Shown: positions 1-11,049 of the stretch, in pieces | How positions within the stretch are numbered: the stretch's first letter is position 1 | Layout of the letters: every line of letters starts with the position of its first letter | From: Chaunax sp. Z400 | Taxonomy: Eukaryota; Chordata; Actinopteri; Lophiiformes; Chaunacidae | Assembly (NCBI GenBank): GCA_037577475.1 | Contig: JBAGJB010000204.1 | Coordinates: 29,897-93,896, forward strand | Length of the DNA: 64,000 nucleotides | Direction of reading: 5' to 3' | Made by a program: the position numbers and the translations under genes | The notes under the pieces: model-generated | What the model saw: only the letters and a program-made list of their open reading frames with translations | Told to the model about the DNA's origin: nothing | The model's database searches: none

Positions 1-496
1 CCTTCTCCTACTGTTCTACACCCCAGCCTGGCCGTATAGCCTCTGTAAGTACAGCAGTGTTTATTCATTGGTCTGTCTCTGTTGTAAGTCGTCTTTACTG
101 TTGCACTTATTTATGCAGTAAACTAATTTTTGTTTGTTGTTGTCTTCCAAACAGGGCGAGCCTGTAGGAGTTCAACCAGTCACTGCTGGGGCATCAACTT
201 CAACAAGTCTCTTGGAAAATCCATGCTTCTCCATCTCCTTCCAGCCTGCTGCCTCCTCCATGGCTTCTGCTTCCTTCCAGCCTGCTGCCACCTTCCGTCC
301 TGGTATCTCCTCTATGGCTGACACCTCCTCCCATCTTGGTGTCTCCTCCATGGCTGACGCCTCCTCCCATCCTGGTGTCTTTTCCATGGCTGCTGCCACC
401 ATGCCACATCCCATCTCCTCAGAGGTGGATTCATCATCTCCTGATGAGTCTGGGGTATGTGAAAACATTTGCTGCCAGACACCAGAGCAGGCTTGA
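1..496 (+). CDS. Putative terminal exons of an unrecognised Ser/Ala-rich protein (partial)
   Basis: Two exon-like blocks join in frame. Block one runs from before the window to 44 and ends at a consensus donor (GTAAGT at 45-50). Block two starts after a T-rich tract and CAG at 152-154 and stays open to a TGA at 494-496. The 110-bp intron keeps phase 0. The second block encodes about 113 residues rich in Ser, Ala and Pro with a degenerate internal repeat of about 10-13 residues (SSMADxSSHxGV type), so it is probably disordered. A possible donor at 455-460 (GTATGT) would let it splice further, toward a basic stretch near 500-560. I do not recognise a family. The join is inferred from splice signals and frame only; the block could instead be a degenerate minisatellite. 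Confidence 0.3.
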
Positions 497-760
497 CATG
501 GGAAGGTTCAGGTCTCCCAAGAAGAAGCAGGAGTTCACTTCAGGGGTGCAGACTGTGAAGAAGCATGCATTCACCAGCACTGCCTCGCTTGCCCAATGGA
601 CAGTGTGGCAGCATGGTTGTGTTTCGTGTAGAGAGAGAGAGCTCATTATTCCAGGTGTTTTGTGTTAAGAACTGATTGGAATAATGAACTCTCTCTCCCT
701 ACTCTAACACAACCAGGCTGTGGCACAGTGTCCAGATGGGATCTCATCAGTAAGGATGAG

Positions 761-830
761 ATTATTATCATCACCATTATTATTTTTACTATTATTATCA
801 TCATCATTATTAATATCATTATTATCAGCG
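761..830. repeat. ATT/ATC trinucleotide microsatellite
   Basis: Interrupted run of ATT with ATC variants on the plus strand. The small open frames across it are simple-sequence artefacts. Confidence 0.85.
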
Positions 831-911
831 TAGTTATGTGTAGGTATTATAGATACTGCATAATGTAATTTTCTTTTAGCTATTATTGTTGTTGTGGTTG
901 CACATGTTGTT

Positions 912-1103
912 GTTGTCTCGCTCTCTTTCTCTCTCTCCACCTATCCTCCCTATCTCTCTCTCTCTCTCTCTCCACCTATCCTCCCTATGTCTCTCTCTCT
1001 CTCGCTCTCTCTCTCTCCACCTATCCTCCCTATCTCTATCTCTCTCTCTCTCTCTCGCTCTCTCTCTCTCCACCTATCTTCCCTATCTCTCTCTCTCTTG
1101 CTC

Positions 1104-1147
<44 letters not shown>

Positions 1148-1190
1148 CACCTATCCTCCCTATCTCTCTCTCTCTCTCTCTCTCTCTCAC
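912..1190. repeat. (CT)n microsatellite with interspersed CCACCTATCCTCC blocks
   Basis: Pure CT runs alternate with five or more near-identical 13-bp blocks reading CCACCTATCCTCC followed by CTAT, giving an irregular period of about 40-65 bp. All reading frames here are low-complexity (Ser/Leu or Arg/Glu) and I do not treat them as genes. Confidence 0.9.
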
Positions 1191-1195
1191 CCCAA

Positions 1196-1345
1196 CCGGT
1201 CAAAGCAGAGGGCCGTCCACCATGAGTCTCGGATCTGCTCGATGGTTTCTGCCTGTAAAAGGCAGTTTTTCCTCGCCACTGTCGCCAAAGTGCTTGCTCA
1301 TGGTGGAGTGTTGGGTCTCACAAAGAGTCGGTTTAGACCTGCTCT
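1196..1345 (+). repeat. Dispersed teleost repeat fragment
   Basis: The stretch around 1243-1320 (GTTTCTGCCTGTAAAAGGCA, then TTTTTCCTCGCCACTGTCGCC, then TGCTTGCTCATGGTGG) matches a short repeat I recall as widespread in fish genomes. The element class is not determined from the sequence. It abuts the CT microsatellite on its left and an A-rich tail on its right, as expected for a retroposed piece. Confidence 0.5.
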
Positions 1346-1369
1346 TATTGAAAAGTATAAATAATGTAA

Positions 1370-1690
1370 ACGAATAAAGAAATAAATAGATAAATAAATA
1401 ATTAAATAATTAAATAAATAAATAGATAAATAAATAAACAAGTAGATGTATATATAAATAAATAGATAAATAAATAATTAAATAAATAAACAAGTGGATG
1501 TATAGATAAATGAATAGATATATAAATAATTAAATAAATAAATGAACAAATAGATAAATAAGTAAATAAATAAACAAACAAATAGATAAATAAATGAATA
1601 GATAAATAATCAAATAAATAAATACATGGCTAGATAAATAGATGGATAATTAAATAAATAATAGATGGATAAATAAATAAATAAATAATA
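1370..1690. repeat. AAATAAATAGATA-type A-rich tandem repeat
   Basis: Degenerate tetranucleotide array (AAAT/AGAT) about 320 bp long, beginning where the dispersed repeat at 1196-1345 ends and running into a short TA tract at 1688-1710. Confidence 0.9.
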
Positions 1691-2095
1691 TATATATATA
1701 TATATATATATTATTTTTGTATTTGTTTATTATATATATATTATATTAAATTATTATATTAAATTATATAGTATACTATATATTATATATTAAATTATAT
1801 AGTATATTATATATTAAATTATTATATTAAATTATATAGTATATTATATATTATATATTAAATTATCAAATTATATAGTATATTATATATTATATATTAA
1901 AATATATAGTATATTATATATTAAATTATATAGTATATTATATATTAAATTATATAGTATATTATATATTATATATTAAATTATCAAATTATATAGTATA
2001 TTATATATTATATATTAAATTATATAGTATATTATATATTAAATTATATAGTATATTAAATATTAAATTATTATATCATATTATATTAAATTAGA
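1690..2095. repeat. AT-only minisatellite
   Basis: Repeating words of the type TATAGTATATTATATATTAA with period variants of roughly 22-45 bp, almost without G or C. It includes a TA run and self-complementary stretches. No coding potential. Confidence 0.9.
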
Positions 2096-3304
2096 ATTAT
2101 CTGTTAATCCACCCTGCCCTTTCTACATGTGGATGTCTTGATTCCACTCTGTATTGAATGTTTTTTAGAATGATTGATTGTTAGACTCTACATTCTCTCC
2201 TACTCAGCTCTAAATATAAATTGGAATCATATTCAAATTTACTATAGAAACAATTTTAAATAATTTGATACTTCTTGATGAAATAAATACTTTATACTGT
2301 ATGTGTAAGATTTTGGCTGTTTTTCTCATTGATCCCTCATTGATTTCTCATTCTCATCATCCCATTGCAGATTTGAGTTTGAGTTTTTTGGTCCTTCTAG
2401 GCTGCCATCATTGGTCAGCAGTCACTATTATTATTACCTACTACTTTCCACAGAGCATAGAAAGTATGTGGTGAGTCGTTTTACATGTTTTATGTTAAAT
2501 TTGTGAAGTAAAAATGGATTGTTTGAAAAGATCATCTTATCACTGTTCAGTTGATGATGTTAATTATATATAAAGTAATTTAGGAGTCAAAAATCAATTT
2601 AAAGAGAATCTCTTTCTTGTTTTGTTTTTTACTGTAGAACAAAACGGTCACCAAATTGGTTAAATTCAGTTTAGTTTAGTCCCTTAATTACAGAAACTTG
2701 TTTTTTCAGGCTGGTCCCTGTTGTCTGGCTAAAGTGGAATAATCTATATAAATGGTGAAGAACATTAAACAGTGTCTGATTCCTGAAACTAATATTATTT
2801 CTTCTGATTTTTTTCACCCTTTTTCTGGTCAAAGGACACAAGCACTTTATTTTCACTGGAGCATAGAGGTCAGTCAAAGCAGTCTGCTAAAAAGTTACTA
2901 AATATCTGGTTTCTGAGGCTGAATGTCTCCATGGTGTTGGATTAGTAGTTTCCAGGTTTGCTAATTTAGCCTTGAATTAACGTTTACAGTCACAAGCAGT
3001 AAAACACAGCTAGCACAGGCTCATATTGTAGGTTAGTGAAAGTGATGCACTCTATTGATTCAGTGATGTTATGACATAAATATGGCTCTAATAAATTACC
3101 TTCAGAGGACAGAAATTGTCAGAGTTCACAGACAGAGTTGTGAGGATCCAAATGCAGACATGTGACAGAGACACTGGGAGCTTTACAGAGATTTAGTAAT
3201 CAACAAACTAGTAAACAGTCCAAGGTCAAAAAACCAGAAAGGCAGTCCACAACAGGGGCAACAATACTGTCATCTACGTACAGTATATGTGTTTGGAGTG
3301 TCTG
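2096..3304. other. Non-coding interval, no gene seen
   Basis: AT-rich sequence with frequent stops in all frames. I find no convincing exon, RNA gene or recognisable repeat. Small frames of 60-70 codons at 2265-2474 and 2671-2877 lack splice context and resemble nothing I know. Confidence 0.6.
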
Positions 3305-3655
3305 TAAAACTATACCCTACAAAAATATAAACGCAACACTTTTGTTTTAGCTCCAATTTTTCATGTGTTGAAAGCAAAAATCTAAAATTTTCTATGCACA
3401 CAAAAGGCCTGTTTCTCTCAAATTTTGTTCACAAACTTGTTTAAATCTGTGTTAGTGAGCACTTCTCCTTTGCCGAGATAATCCATCCACCTGACAGGTG
3501 TGGCATATCAAGATGCTGATTAGACAGCATGATTATTGCACAGGTGTGCCTTAGGTTGCTCACAATAAAAGGCCACTCTAAAATGTGCAGTTTCATCACA
3601 CAGCACAATGCCACAGATGTCGCAAGTTTTGAGGGAGCGTGCAATTTTTCTGATA
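3305..3655 (+). mobile_element. DNA-transposon-like remnant, high-copy fish element
   Basis: Starts near ACAAAAATATAAACGCAACA and continues through GTGAGCACTTCTCCTTTGCC, CTGACAGGTGTGGCATATCA, and a region with CACAGCACAATGCCACAGAT. I recognise this block as a strongly conserved repeat found in many fish and other aquatic vertebrate genomes, where it forms one end of a larger element. Only this end is present; no transposase frame follows. Family assignment would need a Repbase or Dfam search. Confidence 0.5.
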
Positions 3656-3669
3656 AAAAATGTTCAGAA

Positions 3670-4022
3670 TGTTAACGGAAACACTGAAGGACCTGAGCTT
3701 CCTAAGAGAGTAAAGTCAGTTCAGGCCCTTCTTGTAAGTGTGGTGCGTTTATGGTCCAGGTACATTCCCAGGTATTTGTAGGACTGAACCATGTCGATGT
3801 CCATCCACCCCGGATTGAGACAGGAATAAGAGGTGACTTCCACTTTCTGAAGTCAACCACCAGCTCCTTTGTTTTCTCAATGTTCAGTAACAGGTGGTTA
3901 TTTTCACACCAGTCTACAAAAGCTCCAAAGACACTCCCCTACTCTCCCTCCTCTCCCCCTGTCAGACATCCCACTATAACCCTGTCATCAGAGTACTTCT
4001 GTAGATGGCGTGATGGCAACAC
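3670..4022 (-). mobile_element. Non-LTR retrotransposon reverse-transcriptase remnant (3' part)
   Basis: On the minus strand, about 3845-3945 translates to WCENNHLLLNIEKTKELVVD, followed by FRK. This is the conserved stretch just after the catalytic core in fish LINE reverse transcriptases (L2/Rex-like elements). Reading on, a segment with a tyrosine-poor equivalent of the 'YLG' block appears but needs frameshifts, so the piece is a decayed fossil. The catalytic motif is outside or lost. Not a functional gene. Confidence 0.75.
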
Positions 4023-4134
4023 TCTACCAATGCTTTAGGAACCATTTCATTTTTTACACATACTCAGACATGACAGATCCTCAAGATCCTCAGATCAACA
4101 AGATCAGATCCTGATGTTCTCAAAGTGTTTCTCC

Positions 4135-4600
4135 TCAAAAGAGCTACAGGTAGAGCTCAGAAGGATAAGCTGCAGACACTTAGTGTTATGAGTTTATGGA
4201 TTCAAAACTCAGTTCCCACATTTAGAGGTTTTTTCCAGTGCAGTGTGAATAATAAATAGAACTTCCGACCACATTCTATAGAGCTGGAGGTATAGCTCAG
4301 TGAGATGAGCTACAGGCGTTAGATGGTTGGCAGTTTAGGATCAAATCCCAGCACTTAGGTGTCTTTTAAGTGTTTTTGCCTCAGTATTGACGATGATAAA
4401 TATAACATTTGCGCAAAAAAAGTTTTAGCTCAGGGAGGTGGGATCCTGACCCGCAATCCTGGAAAGCAGGTTCGAATCCCGGCTGTCTCGTTCTTTCAAA
4501 ATGTAGCTTCTGTTTGACACAGCTGAGCTTCAAGAGTCTGAGGTTGACGGTTCAAATCCTGATGTTCAGATGAGTCTCTGCGTTTTGTCCTCTGAAGTTT
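4135..4600 (+). repeat. Cluster of degenerate tRNA-like units
   Basis: Four successive tRNA-like blocks. The first two (near 4142 and 4283) belong to the same family as the 144-bp arrays at 24501-26185: A-box-like TAGAGCTCAG or TATAGCTCAG, then a B-box-like GGATCAAATCCC. A third (4423-4490) has TTTTAGCTCAGG and a perfect B box GGTTCGAATCC at 4469-4479. A fourth (about 4518-4565) retains GGTTCAAATCC. None keeps a pairable acceptor stem, so these are tRNA-derived repeats, not tRNA genes. The third and fourth lie inside the duplicated segment and recur near 34531-34680. Confidence 0.65.
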
Positions 4601-4699
4601 GAAATGTCAGAAGTAGAACAGGAACAATTGTTCTGTCCAGTCTAGAGGAAACCTGACCATAGCATAAAAATGTGACTCCTCTTTCCAAACTCCAAGGAT

Positions 4700-5110
4700 G
4701 ACCAGTGTCACAACAATCAAGTCCAAACAGGATTTATTTACATTTCTTTACAAAGATACAAGTTTCAAATGTTTACAGCAACTTCATTTAACAAAGTGAA
4801 GGACAGAAAATACACGAAACTTCACTTCCAAACATAAAAAAGAGAAAATCAAAAAGGGTTTCCTTCCTGTTACAGCAATACAGAATATTTACAATATATA
4901 CAAAAGAAACTTCACTACAACAATCATCTAATCACCAATTAGCACAAAGTGATGAGGCAGACAGGAAGAGGAGGAGTCACTGATGGGATCCACAGCTGTG
5001 TTAATGAGGCGCCATCAGTCTCCTGTCCAATCAGCAGCCTCCAGGTGTAACTCTGAAACAACAGAACAAAGTGCCAGCATCAGGAGAACAAAAAAAACTA
5101 AATAGCAAAT
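4700..5110. repeat. Repeat-like block sharing a direct repeat with 10455-10640
   Basis: The stretch 5007-5110 (GCCATCAGTCTCCTGTCCAA, then TCAGCAGCCTCCA, then ACAGAACAAAGTG, then AGCAAATACAA) recurs in the same orientation at 10519-10640 with moderate divergence. The upstream part (TTTATTTACATTTCTTTACA near 4734) looks like repeat-derived 3'-end sequence. The copies lie about 5.5 kb apart and flank the minus-strand gene at 6990-9616. They may be two insertions of one dispersed element. No coding frame is recognised. Confidence 0.55.
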
Positions 5111-5349
5111 ACAAGTAGACCAATTTTATCTGTCTTTTTGTCAGACTGAGAACATCTTGCATGATTTTGTTTGATATTTTTTTTAACTGTGAGCAACACT
5201 TCAAATGCAGAAAAGCTAATTATCTGAGCAGTGAGACGTTTTTCTCCACGAGGGTCTGAGATGTGTTCACAGCAACAGGGAAAAACCGACCAACAAATGT
5301 TACCTAAACTATGAGCCACTCTGCAAAAACGGGATCTCTGTTGCGTCAC

Positions 5350-6989
5350 ATGAACTCATTTGGGACACTTGGCAGCGTAATGGCGCACGCAGGAGGACAG
5401 GACGAGTCGGGGCAGCAGGAGCGACAACAGTAGGATTTTCTTTTACTTTTCATTCTGTGGAATCGGGAAACACGTTTTTTAAAGCCAAATCATTCACAAG
5501 TACAAAATCAAGCCCGTCAGAAGGCAGTCGATCCCGCACAACTCCTCTAACTGTGCGCCGTGTCACGCGTAAAACTCACTACACCAAGATATCAGACCCA
5601 CAGAATGATTTTTCAGAGATAGAAAGGACCCACATAACGCCGAGATGAAGGGTTGATTTGCCCGTCTCTCACCCTGTCCGCTTAACTGACAGTCGGAGAA
5701 AGGACAACGTGCGTAATGAACGGCAAAAAGTCACCTCACTCACAGAAATATCTAAGCCTAATTCTTAAGATTTATGTATTTTAATTACATGTAAATTTTC
5801 CATGAATTTCAATTACATAATTTCAACATAAATAAACTAATAAACTTTATGCGATTCATATTTGTCACTAAAACATGAATGAAATAAGTAAAAGTGAGAT
5901 TTATGTAATAGTTCGAATAAACTTTATGTGTTTTAAATACATAATAAACAGCTTTATGTATTTTTATTCAATAAATGCAATTTGTTTCAATTCAATACAA
6001 ATATGCTTATTAATCAGAATGAATACGTTTAATGTCTTTAAAATACTTAATAACTATGTTTATGCAATAAACTGAATTTATTCTAAATGCATTCTATTTA
6101 TATACTTTTTTTTAAATAAACCCAATTTAATTTTTTGTTTTAATTATATATTTTTTTTAAAATTATATATTTTTTCTGTTCACCATACATTTACAATCTG
6201 TTATTAAAATACATACAAGAACAGTCAGACCACCAATAAACTTGTTTCACAGTTTATTTGTTGTGAACTCCAGTGCAAAACTCATAATATGAAATGTCTT
6301 CAAATCCCAATAAAAACATGTATCGCAAAATATACATATAAAAATAGAGTGCCATCTTTTTTGGTTTTGGATCAGTCAATACTACAGTGGCGCACAAGGG
6401 CAAACGAGCTGCAACTTAAGAAACCACATGCAAATAGACAAAACACAAGAAAATTAAGAAGACATCAATTTGACAACACATGCACAGCATTTAGAAAATG
6501 TGCTGCAAAACCACAACACAACAGAAGTGTTTACAAAGGACACATAAAATGATGCATCCCTGGGTGCGCCTTTTCTAATACTGCATTTAAAGAATAGAAC
6601 AGATTTAAAACACAAACATTTCATTTGTTGTTTTCATCTGACACGTTACGCTTACCTTAACTTCTGGATCGTGCGGTCATGTGACTTAGAATAAAACCTT
6701 AATTAACATTGTGGGAATACAACAACACAGTACCTAAAGCTAAACAAGGTGTATTATACTTACTTAAAAAACTCTTATTCACCACCACACATTTTGACTT
6801 CTAGTGTACTGTAAACTCTTTCAAGAACTGCAAGCAAGGTTGAATAACCATCACTCTGTTAACTGAAACACCTCACAGACAAAACAGTGTTGACCAAACA
6901 GGCCATCTAGGCCTGTAACAATAACTACTTTTGTTGGAAACTAAGTGAACAAGTACTTACAACAAGTCAACCACAGAGGGAAAACTCCA
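5350..6989. other. Non-coding interval with AT-rich, weakly periodic stretch
   Basis: 5355-5660 is locally CpG-richer but its 63-codon frame has no recognised family. 5760-6180 is AT-rich with recurring words such as AATAAACTTTATG and TTTCAATTACATA, suggesting an old degenerate tandem repeat. 6370-6560 (GGCGCACAAGGGCAAACGAG onward, rich in CACATGCAAATAGACAAAAC-type words) looks like a dispersed repeat but I cannot classify it. Confidence 0.45.
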
Positions 6990-9616
6990 TTACCGGAGCA
7001 TCTTAATTTTCAGTGCTTGGACTTTTGGTGAAAGCTTGGTCGTGTCCAGTTCCGTGAGGACTTTCTGAAACACTTCGAAAAGGCACTTCAGGTCCTTTGG
7101 ATAGCTTAAGTTCAGTGCATAAATGAGTCCAAAGAGCATCACACATCCATGGGTGACACTCTGAAGGTTCTGCAGAACTTCAGTGCCTTCAAGCACAACA
7201 CCTACATCTGCAGGTTTGTCTTCTGGACTAGCGCCCTCCACCCGAATAACATGTATGCCCATCGTTGTCTCAGGAATCAGCGCCTCAGCCTCTCTGGGTT
7301 CACTGTCCTGGAGGACAAACAAAGAGAACAATGAGCTGCTGATCACATTGGGATATTCAGAATTTAAGGCACACTGTTTCACAAACTTACAAATATGTTG
7401 AACCATTCAAATGCAAAATAACGCCACGATTTCAAAACCACACAAAACAGTCAGGAAGACCCAATAACTGGCCTTTCATTTCTGTCAAACCAGTTTGCAA
7501 TGACCTCAACTTACCATTGCTGCCTATAAAGTTTGCCACCAAGAGTACTTTAGTAAACCTGCAAGCCAACAAAAACTGCATACATTGTGATCCTTCAAAA
7601 AGTTAAATACTCCCCCACAGTCAGATGTTAGTGTTTACTTTGGTAAACTAGGCCTACGCTGTTATCCAGACAGCAAGGGTATATCCCCGAAAGCCAATCC
7701 CCCTCCATTGTACAAGCAATTCCCCTGATTGAACTCCTAAAATTAAATGTGAAGTTATGTCTGAAAAACAGTGTTTTTCATTAAAAAAAGCTCCTCCTAG
7801 TGAGTAAAATATGAACTATTAGACTAAAATTAAACATATACAAATAAATACAAGATAGACCTCCTCAAATTGCACCAAATTTGGACAAAATCAGAGGAAC
7901 GGTTGAGAAATTAAGGCCCCTATATTTCTGAGATAAAACTCTCCCAAGTGTCAGAAATATGGAACCAACCTTTCCCTAAATCAACCCAGTTCTTCCTCGC
8001 ACTAAGGTCTATGAGGGTATAAAATCTGAAAATGATACATGAAATAGTTTGAGTTATCGTGTGATACAATATAATTATGAAAAAGGAAGCCTGTTATTTA
8101 ATCCAAATTTGGTGAATATGAATTGACTCGGAGTATTATCTTGTATATATCAAATTTTACTCTAATAGTTCATATTTTACTCCTTACTCCCTATTTTTAC
8201 TCCAAAATGTACACTTTGTATTACCAATTGCTTCATATTTTCCAGAGTCATTTACATGTGAGAAGCTTCTCGGTTGGTTTATAAGATCAATAATGCTCCA
8301 CACTGAAAGCTGCATAGTTCAGTCTTTTAGTACACACTTCATGCACATAGGCAAAGCTAGACTGGGGTGCCTTTGAGGAAAGTAACAAAACTATCAATGA
8401 AAATATATCCACAACACATATACAAAATTAAGACAGTAGGTTGCCAAACACTCACCACGTATTCCTTGACCAGTGTCTCCATGTCTTCATTAAGGTGGAC
8501 ACCTGAGCTCCTCAGGACACAGCCTCGTTTGGTGTGTAGGTCTTCATTCTGAAAAGAAAAAAATACATTAATCACAGCATTGAGCAGTTGTATCATATGT
8601 GCCTTAAAAGGGTTTTCCAACTTGAAAATGTACATGGACAATCTACATATATGCATGGATACCGGCTATTGCGGCCATAGAGGATATGCTTCAGCCTGAA
8701 ATGTTTTTAGCAGCTCATACCTGGAAGATACTGTGATGCCACACACTTGAGATGCCACTGCCACATTTACATACAGCATCTGTGAACAAAGGAAAAGAGG
8801 AATTTATCAGTTGTGGAGAAGAACATACGGATAGAAAAACAAAACACAAGCAATCTCCTTTAAAAAAACCAAAAAACCAAATATGATTTACAGCACACTA
8901 CCTGCAAAAACATATCAAACCCTAGGTCAAACAATGCAAATATGTTTTTAAGTATGCAGTAGACATGCTAATGTTGCTCATGTTAATGCTTGTACTGTTG
9001 ATTCAAAATATGTTTCATCCTTAGTCATCTGATGTATTTAACTTTCTATGTATTATCATGCTCAGTGCCTTTTTAGCCTACATACTTACAAAATCCAAGA
9101 GGTTCCCCCTGCATAGACGATGTCCAAAATCAGCGTAATGTTATGCTTCAAAGAATTCTGAATCTGTAGAAAGACAAAAACAACATGCATTAAACACATT
9201 GTATTACCAAAATCACCCTCTACTCTTTTTTAAAAACGTTTTCAATGTTGTAACCCATCAGATTCTGTTACCTGCCATGTTGGGAAGCAGTAGGCCTACC
9301 TGGATCCTAAGCTTAATGATCAATAGCACAATGAAAAAACACTTCAATACAATAAAAATTAAATTTTAATATGTACAATCCAGTTACTTAAAAGCTAATT
9401 TAACTAAACCAAGGCCTACTAAGGTGGAAGTACATTTATTTTATATTTCATAATTCTGCTCAAACAATTTGAAATGTAGGATTTTACTTGTAAAAACTTA
9501 CAAATACATTGTGATTAATTACTTACGGTAGCTCCGATTCTGAACAACCTCTTGTAACACAGCAGGTCAGAGAATCCGAGTCCGCCAAAGCCAAATACGG
9601 TGGAACAACCCGCCAT
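6990..9616 (-). CDS. Teleost SAMD3-like family C-terminal gene or gene fragment, copy 1
   Basis: Five exon-like blocks with canonical splice sites on the minus strand: 9527-9616 (from ATG), 9090-9163, 8721-8779, 8456-8548 and 6990-7307 (TAA stop). The last exon encodes 105 residues ending in LNLSYPKDLKCLFEVFQKVL and a Leu/Lys-rich tail. From memory, this resembles the C-terminal end of the expanded fish family annotated as 'sterile alpha motif domain-containing protein 3-like'. The exon at 8456-8548 (RGCVLRSSGVHLNEDMETLV) joins it in phase 0, and 8721-8779 joins that exon in frame. Joining exon 2 (74 bp) to exon 3 shifts the frame to an early TAA, so either exon 2 is mis-bounded or the 5' part is broken. 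No SAM domain is visible. Function unknown; probably a fragment or pseudogene. Confidence 0.5.
7802..8182. mobile_element. MITE-like element with 30-bp terminal inverted repeats, copy 1
   Basis: Bases 7802-7831 (starting GAGTAAAATATGAACTATTA) are the reverse complement of 8153-8182 with one mismatch. The 381-bp element is AT-rich and has no coding capacity, which fits a miniature inverted-repeat transposable element. It sits in the intron between the last two exons of the minus-strand gene. I do not see a clear target-site duplication, so the superfamily is open. The second copy is at 37911-38291. Confidence 0.75.
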
Positions 9617-9849
9617 CCACGGCTCCTTCGACGTTTCTTCAAAATGAACCGCGCAGTTGTTGTCGTCAATGGCTGAAGTCCGACGCGTTTTCAAAATACT
9701 GACTCGTTTTAATAGCGTGACGTAAAAACAAAGAGCGCTTAGCTGATATAAATAGCACCATGCGGGTTAAATTGAAGACTGGGTGAATCCGGACTAAATT
9801 TAACACTCTCTGGTCTGATGCAGGCCAACAGGTAAAGGTTCAAAATTGT

Positions 9850-9874
9850 TGAGTCAGTCAGACCTGTGACGTCA
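9850..9874. promoter_or_regulatory. AP-1-like and CRE sites upstream of the minus-strand gene
   Basis: TGAGTCA at 9850-9856 and the perfect CRE palindrome TGACGTCA at 9867-9874 lie about 240-260 bp upstream of the minus-strand ATG (9614-9616). The region 9590-9735 is CpG-richer than its surroundings, as expected for a fish promoter. Both motifs are conserved in the second copy (CRE at 39976-39983). Use in vivo is inferred. Confidence 0.4.
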
Positions 9875-11049
9875 TTTCCCCTGTAAAACGATCTAATTTC
9901 CTGAAAATGATATGCAAACCAATCTCATAAATTTTAACCAATTGAATCATGCTTGTTCTATAGCAAAACATATTTAAACCTTTTTCATATTTTCTAACTA
10001 ATTATATTGAATTGTTTTCATAATTAACAGATTCATGCTGATTCTATGTCATTTGAATGCATACATTTTCAAAATATGATTATTTACATAAAATCAAATA
10101 GATATAATTACTTAATATTAAACTAGGCCATGATTCATTTTTTTGAGTCTCTCCCTGACACGTGAGTCAGATGGTTTAATTGGCGAGACAATAAATCATC
10201 GATTAATGCAACATTAGGAGATTTTATTTTTACACGGTTTCTTTCTAATGAAGGACAGACTACAGTGAAAACAAATAAAACACCTGACTCTTCAACCAAG
10301 AGCTTTATGCTGATATTTCTTTGTATTTAAAAGGTAGTTGAACGTCAACAGATCAGCATTGAACATATTTTTTATACACTTGTTTAGTTGATTAAAGAAA
10401 AACCAGAAAAAAACAATCATAATAAATACTTACCCAACAAAAAAAGGTCATCATCACACAGCAGCCTGGTCAGTTTGAAAGAGGAGAAGAGGAGCCACAG
10501 GTGCCTTTTTAAAGGCTTTGCCATCAGTCTCCTGTCCAATCAGCAGCCTCCACCTGCAACTCCTAAAGAGCACAGAACAAAGTGACAGCGCCTCCCCCAT
10601 TCAGGGAGACAGAACAACACATAAAATTAGCAAATACAAATTATGACTCGGAGTCAGAATATTTGGTGATAAAATTACCACAAGTGACTTTTGGATGTAT
10701 GAGTTTCAGTTTTTCTTGAGGACAGAATGCTTCAAAAATCAAAGATTTGATGTCATGTCTTTAAACTCTCCAAGCAGACCTCTGTCATGTTGAGCTATTT
10801 ATTTAGCAAACTTTTGATGTTGATATTCAGAGCCTTTGAACCTTCATCTTGTTGTCAGATTTTCTGAAAGTCACTTGAAGATTGAAACCAAATCCATGCA
10901 AAAACCGGAGATATTTGATACCAGACACTTTTTTCCCCCTTTTAGATGTCTGATTTTAAAACTTACAGATGTGGCAAAAGATCAGACCAACAATGCCACA
11001 CTTTCCAAGCAACACAAGATAAGAGATGGACCAGATTGTCACACTGAAA
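9875..11049. other. Non-coding interval up to the CA satellite
   Basis: AT-rich DNA with the direct-repeat partner at 10519-10640 (see 4700-5110). I searched for 5' kinesin exons on the plus strand, since the KIF23-like gene lacks its N-terminus, and found none. The frame at 10388-10585 is a Lys-rich low-complexity ORF without support. Confidence 0.5.

Noticed and set aside
912..1377. Plus- and minus-strand ORFs (Ser/Leu or Arg/Glu rich) over the CT microsatellite
   Set aside because: Simple-sequence frames; several overlap and end as soon as the microsatellite ends.
4423..4490. Functional tRNA gene
   Set aside because: The B box is perfect and the A box good, but the ends cannot pair as an acceptor stem and no Pol III T-run terminator follows at the right place.
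9741..9756. TATAAATA box as a promoter for a plus-strand gene
   Set aside because: No plus-strand exon follows within reach, and the minus-strand gene would read it in the wrong orientation.
5007..10640. LTR retrotransposon bounded by the direct repeats
   Set aside because: No TG...CA ends, primer-binding site, polypurine tract or gag/pol sequence is seen between them.
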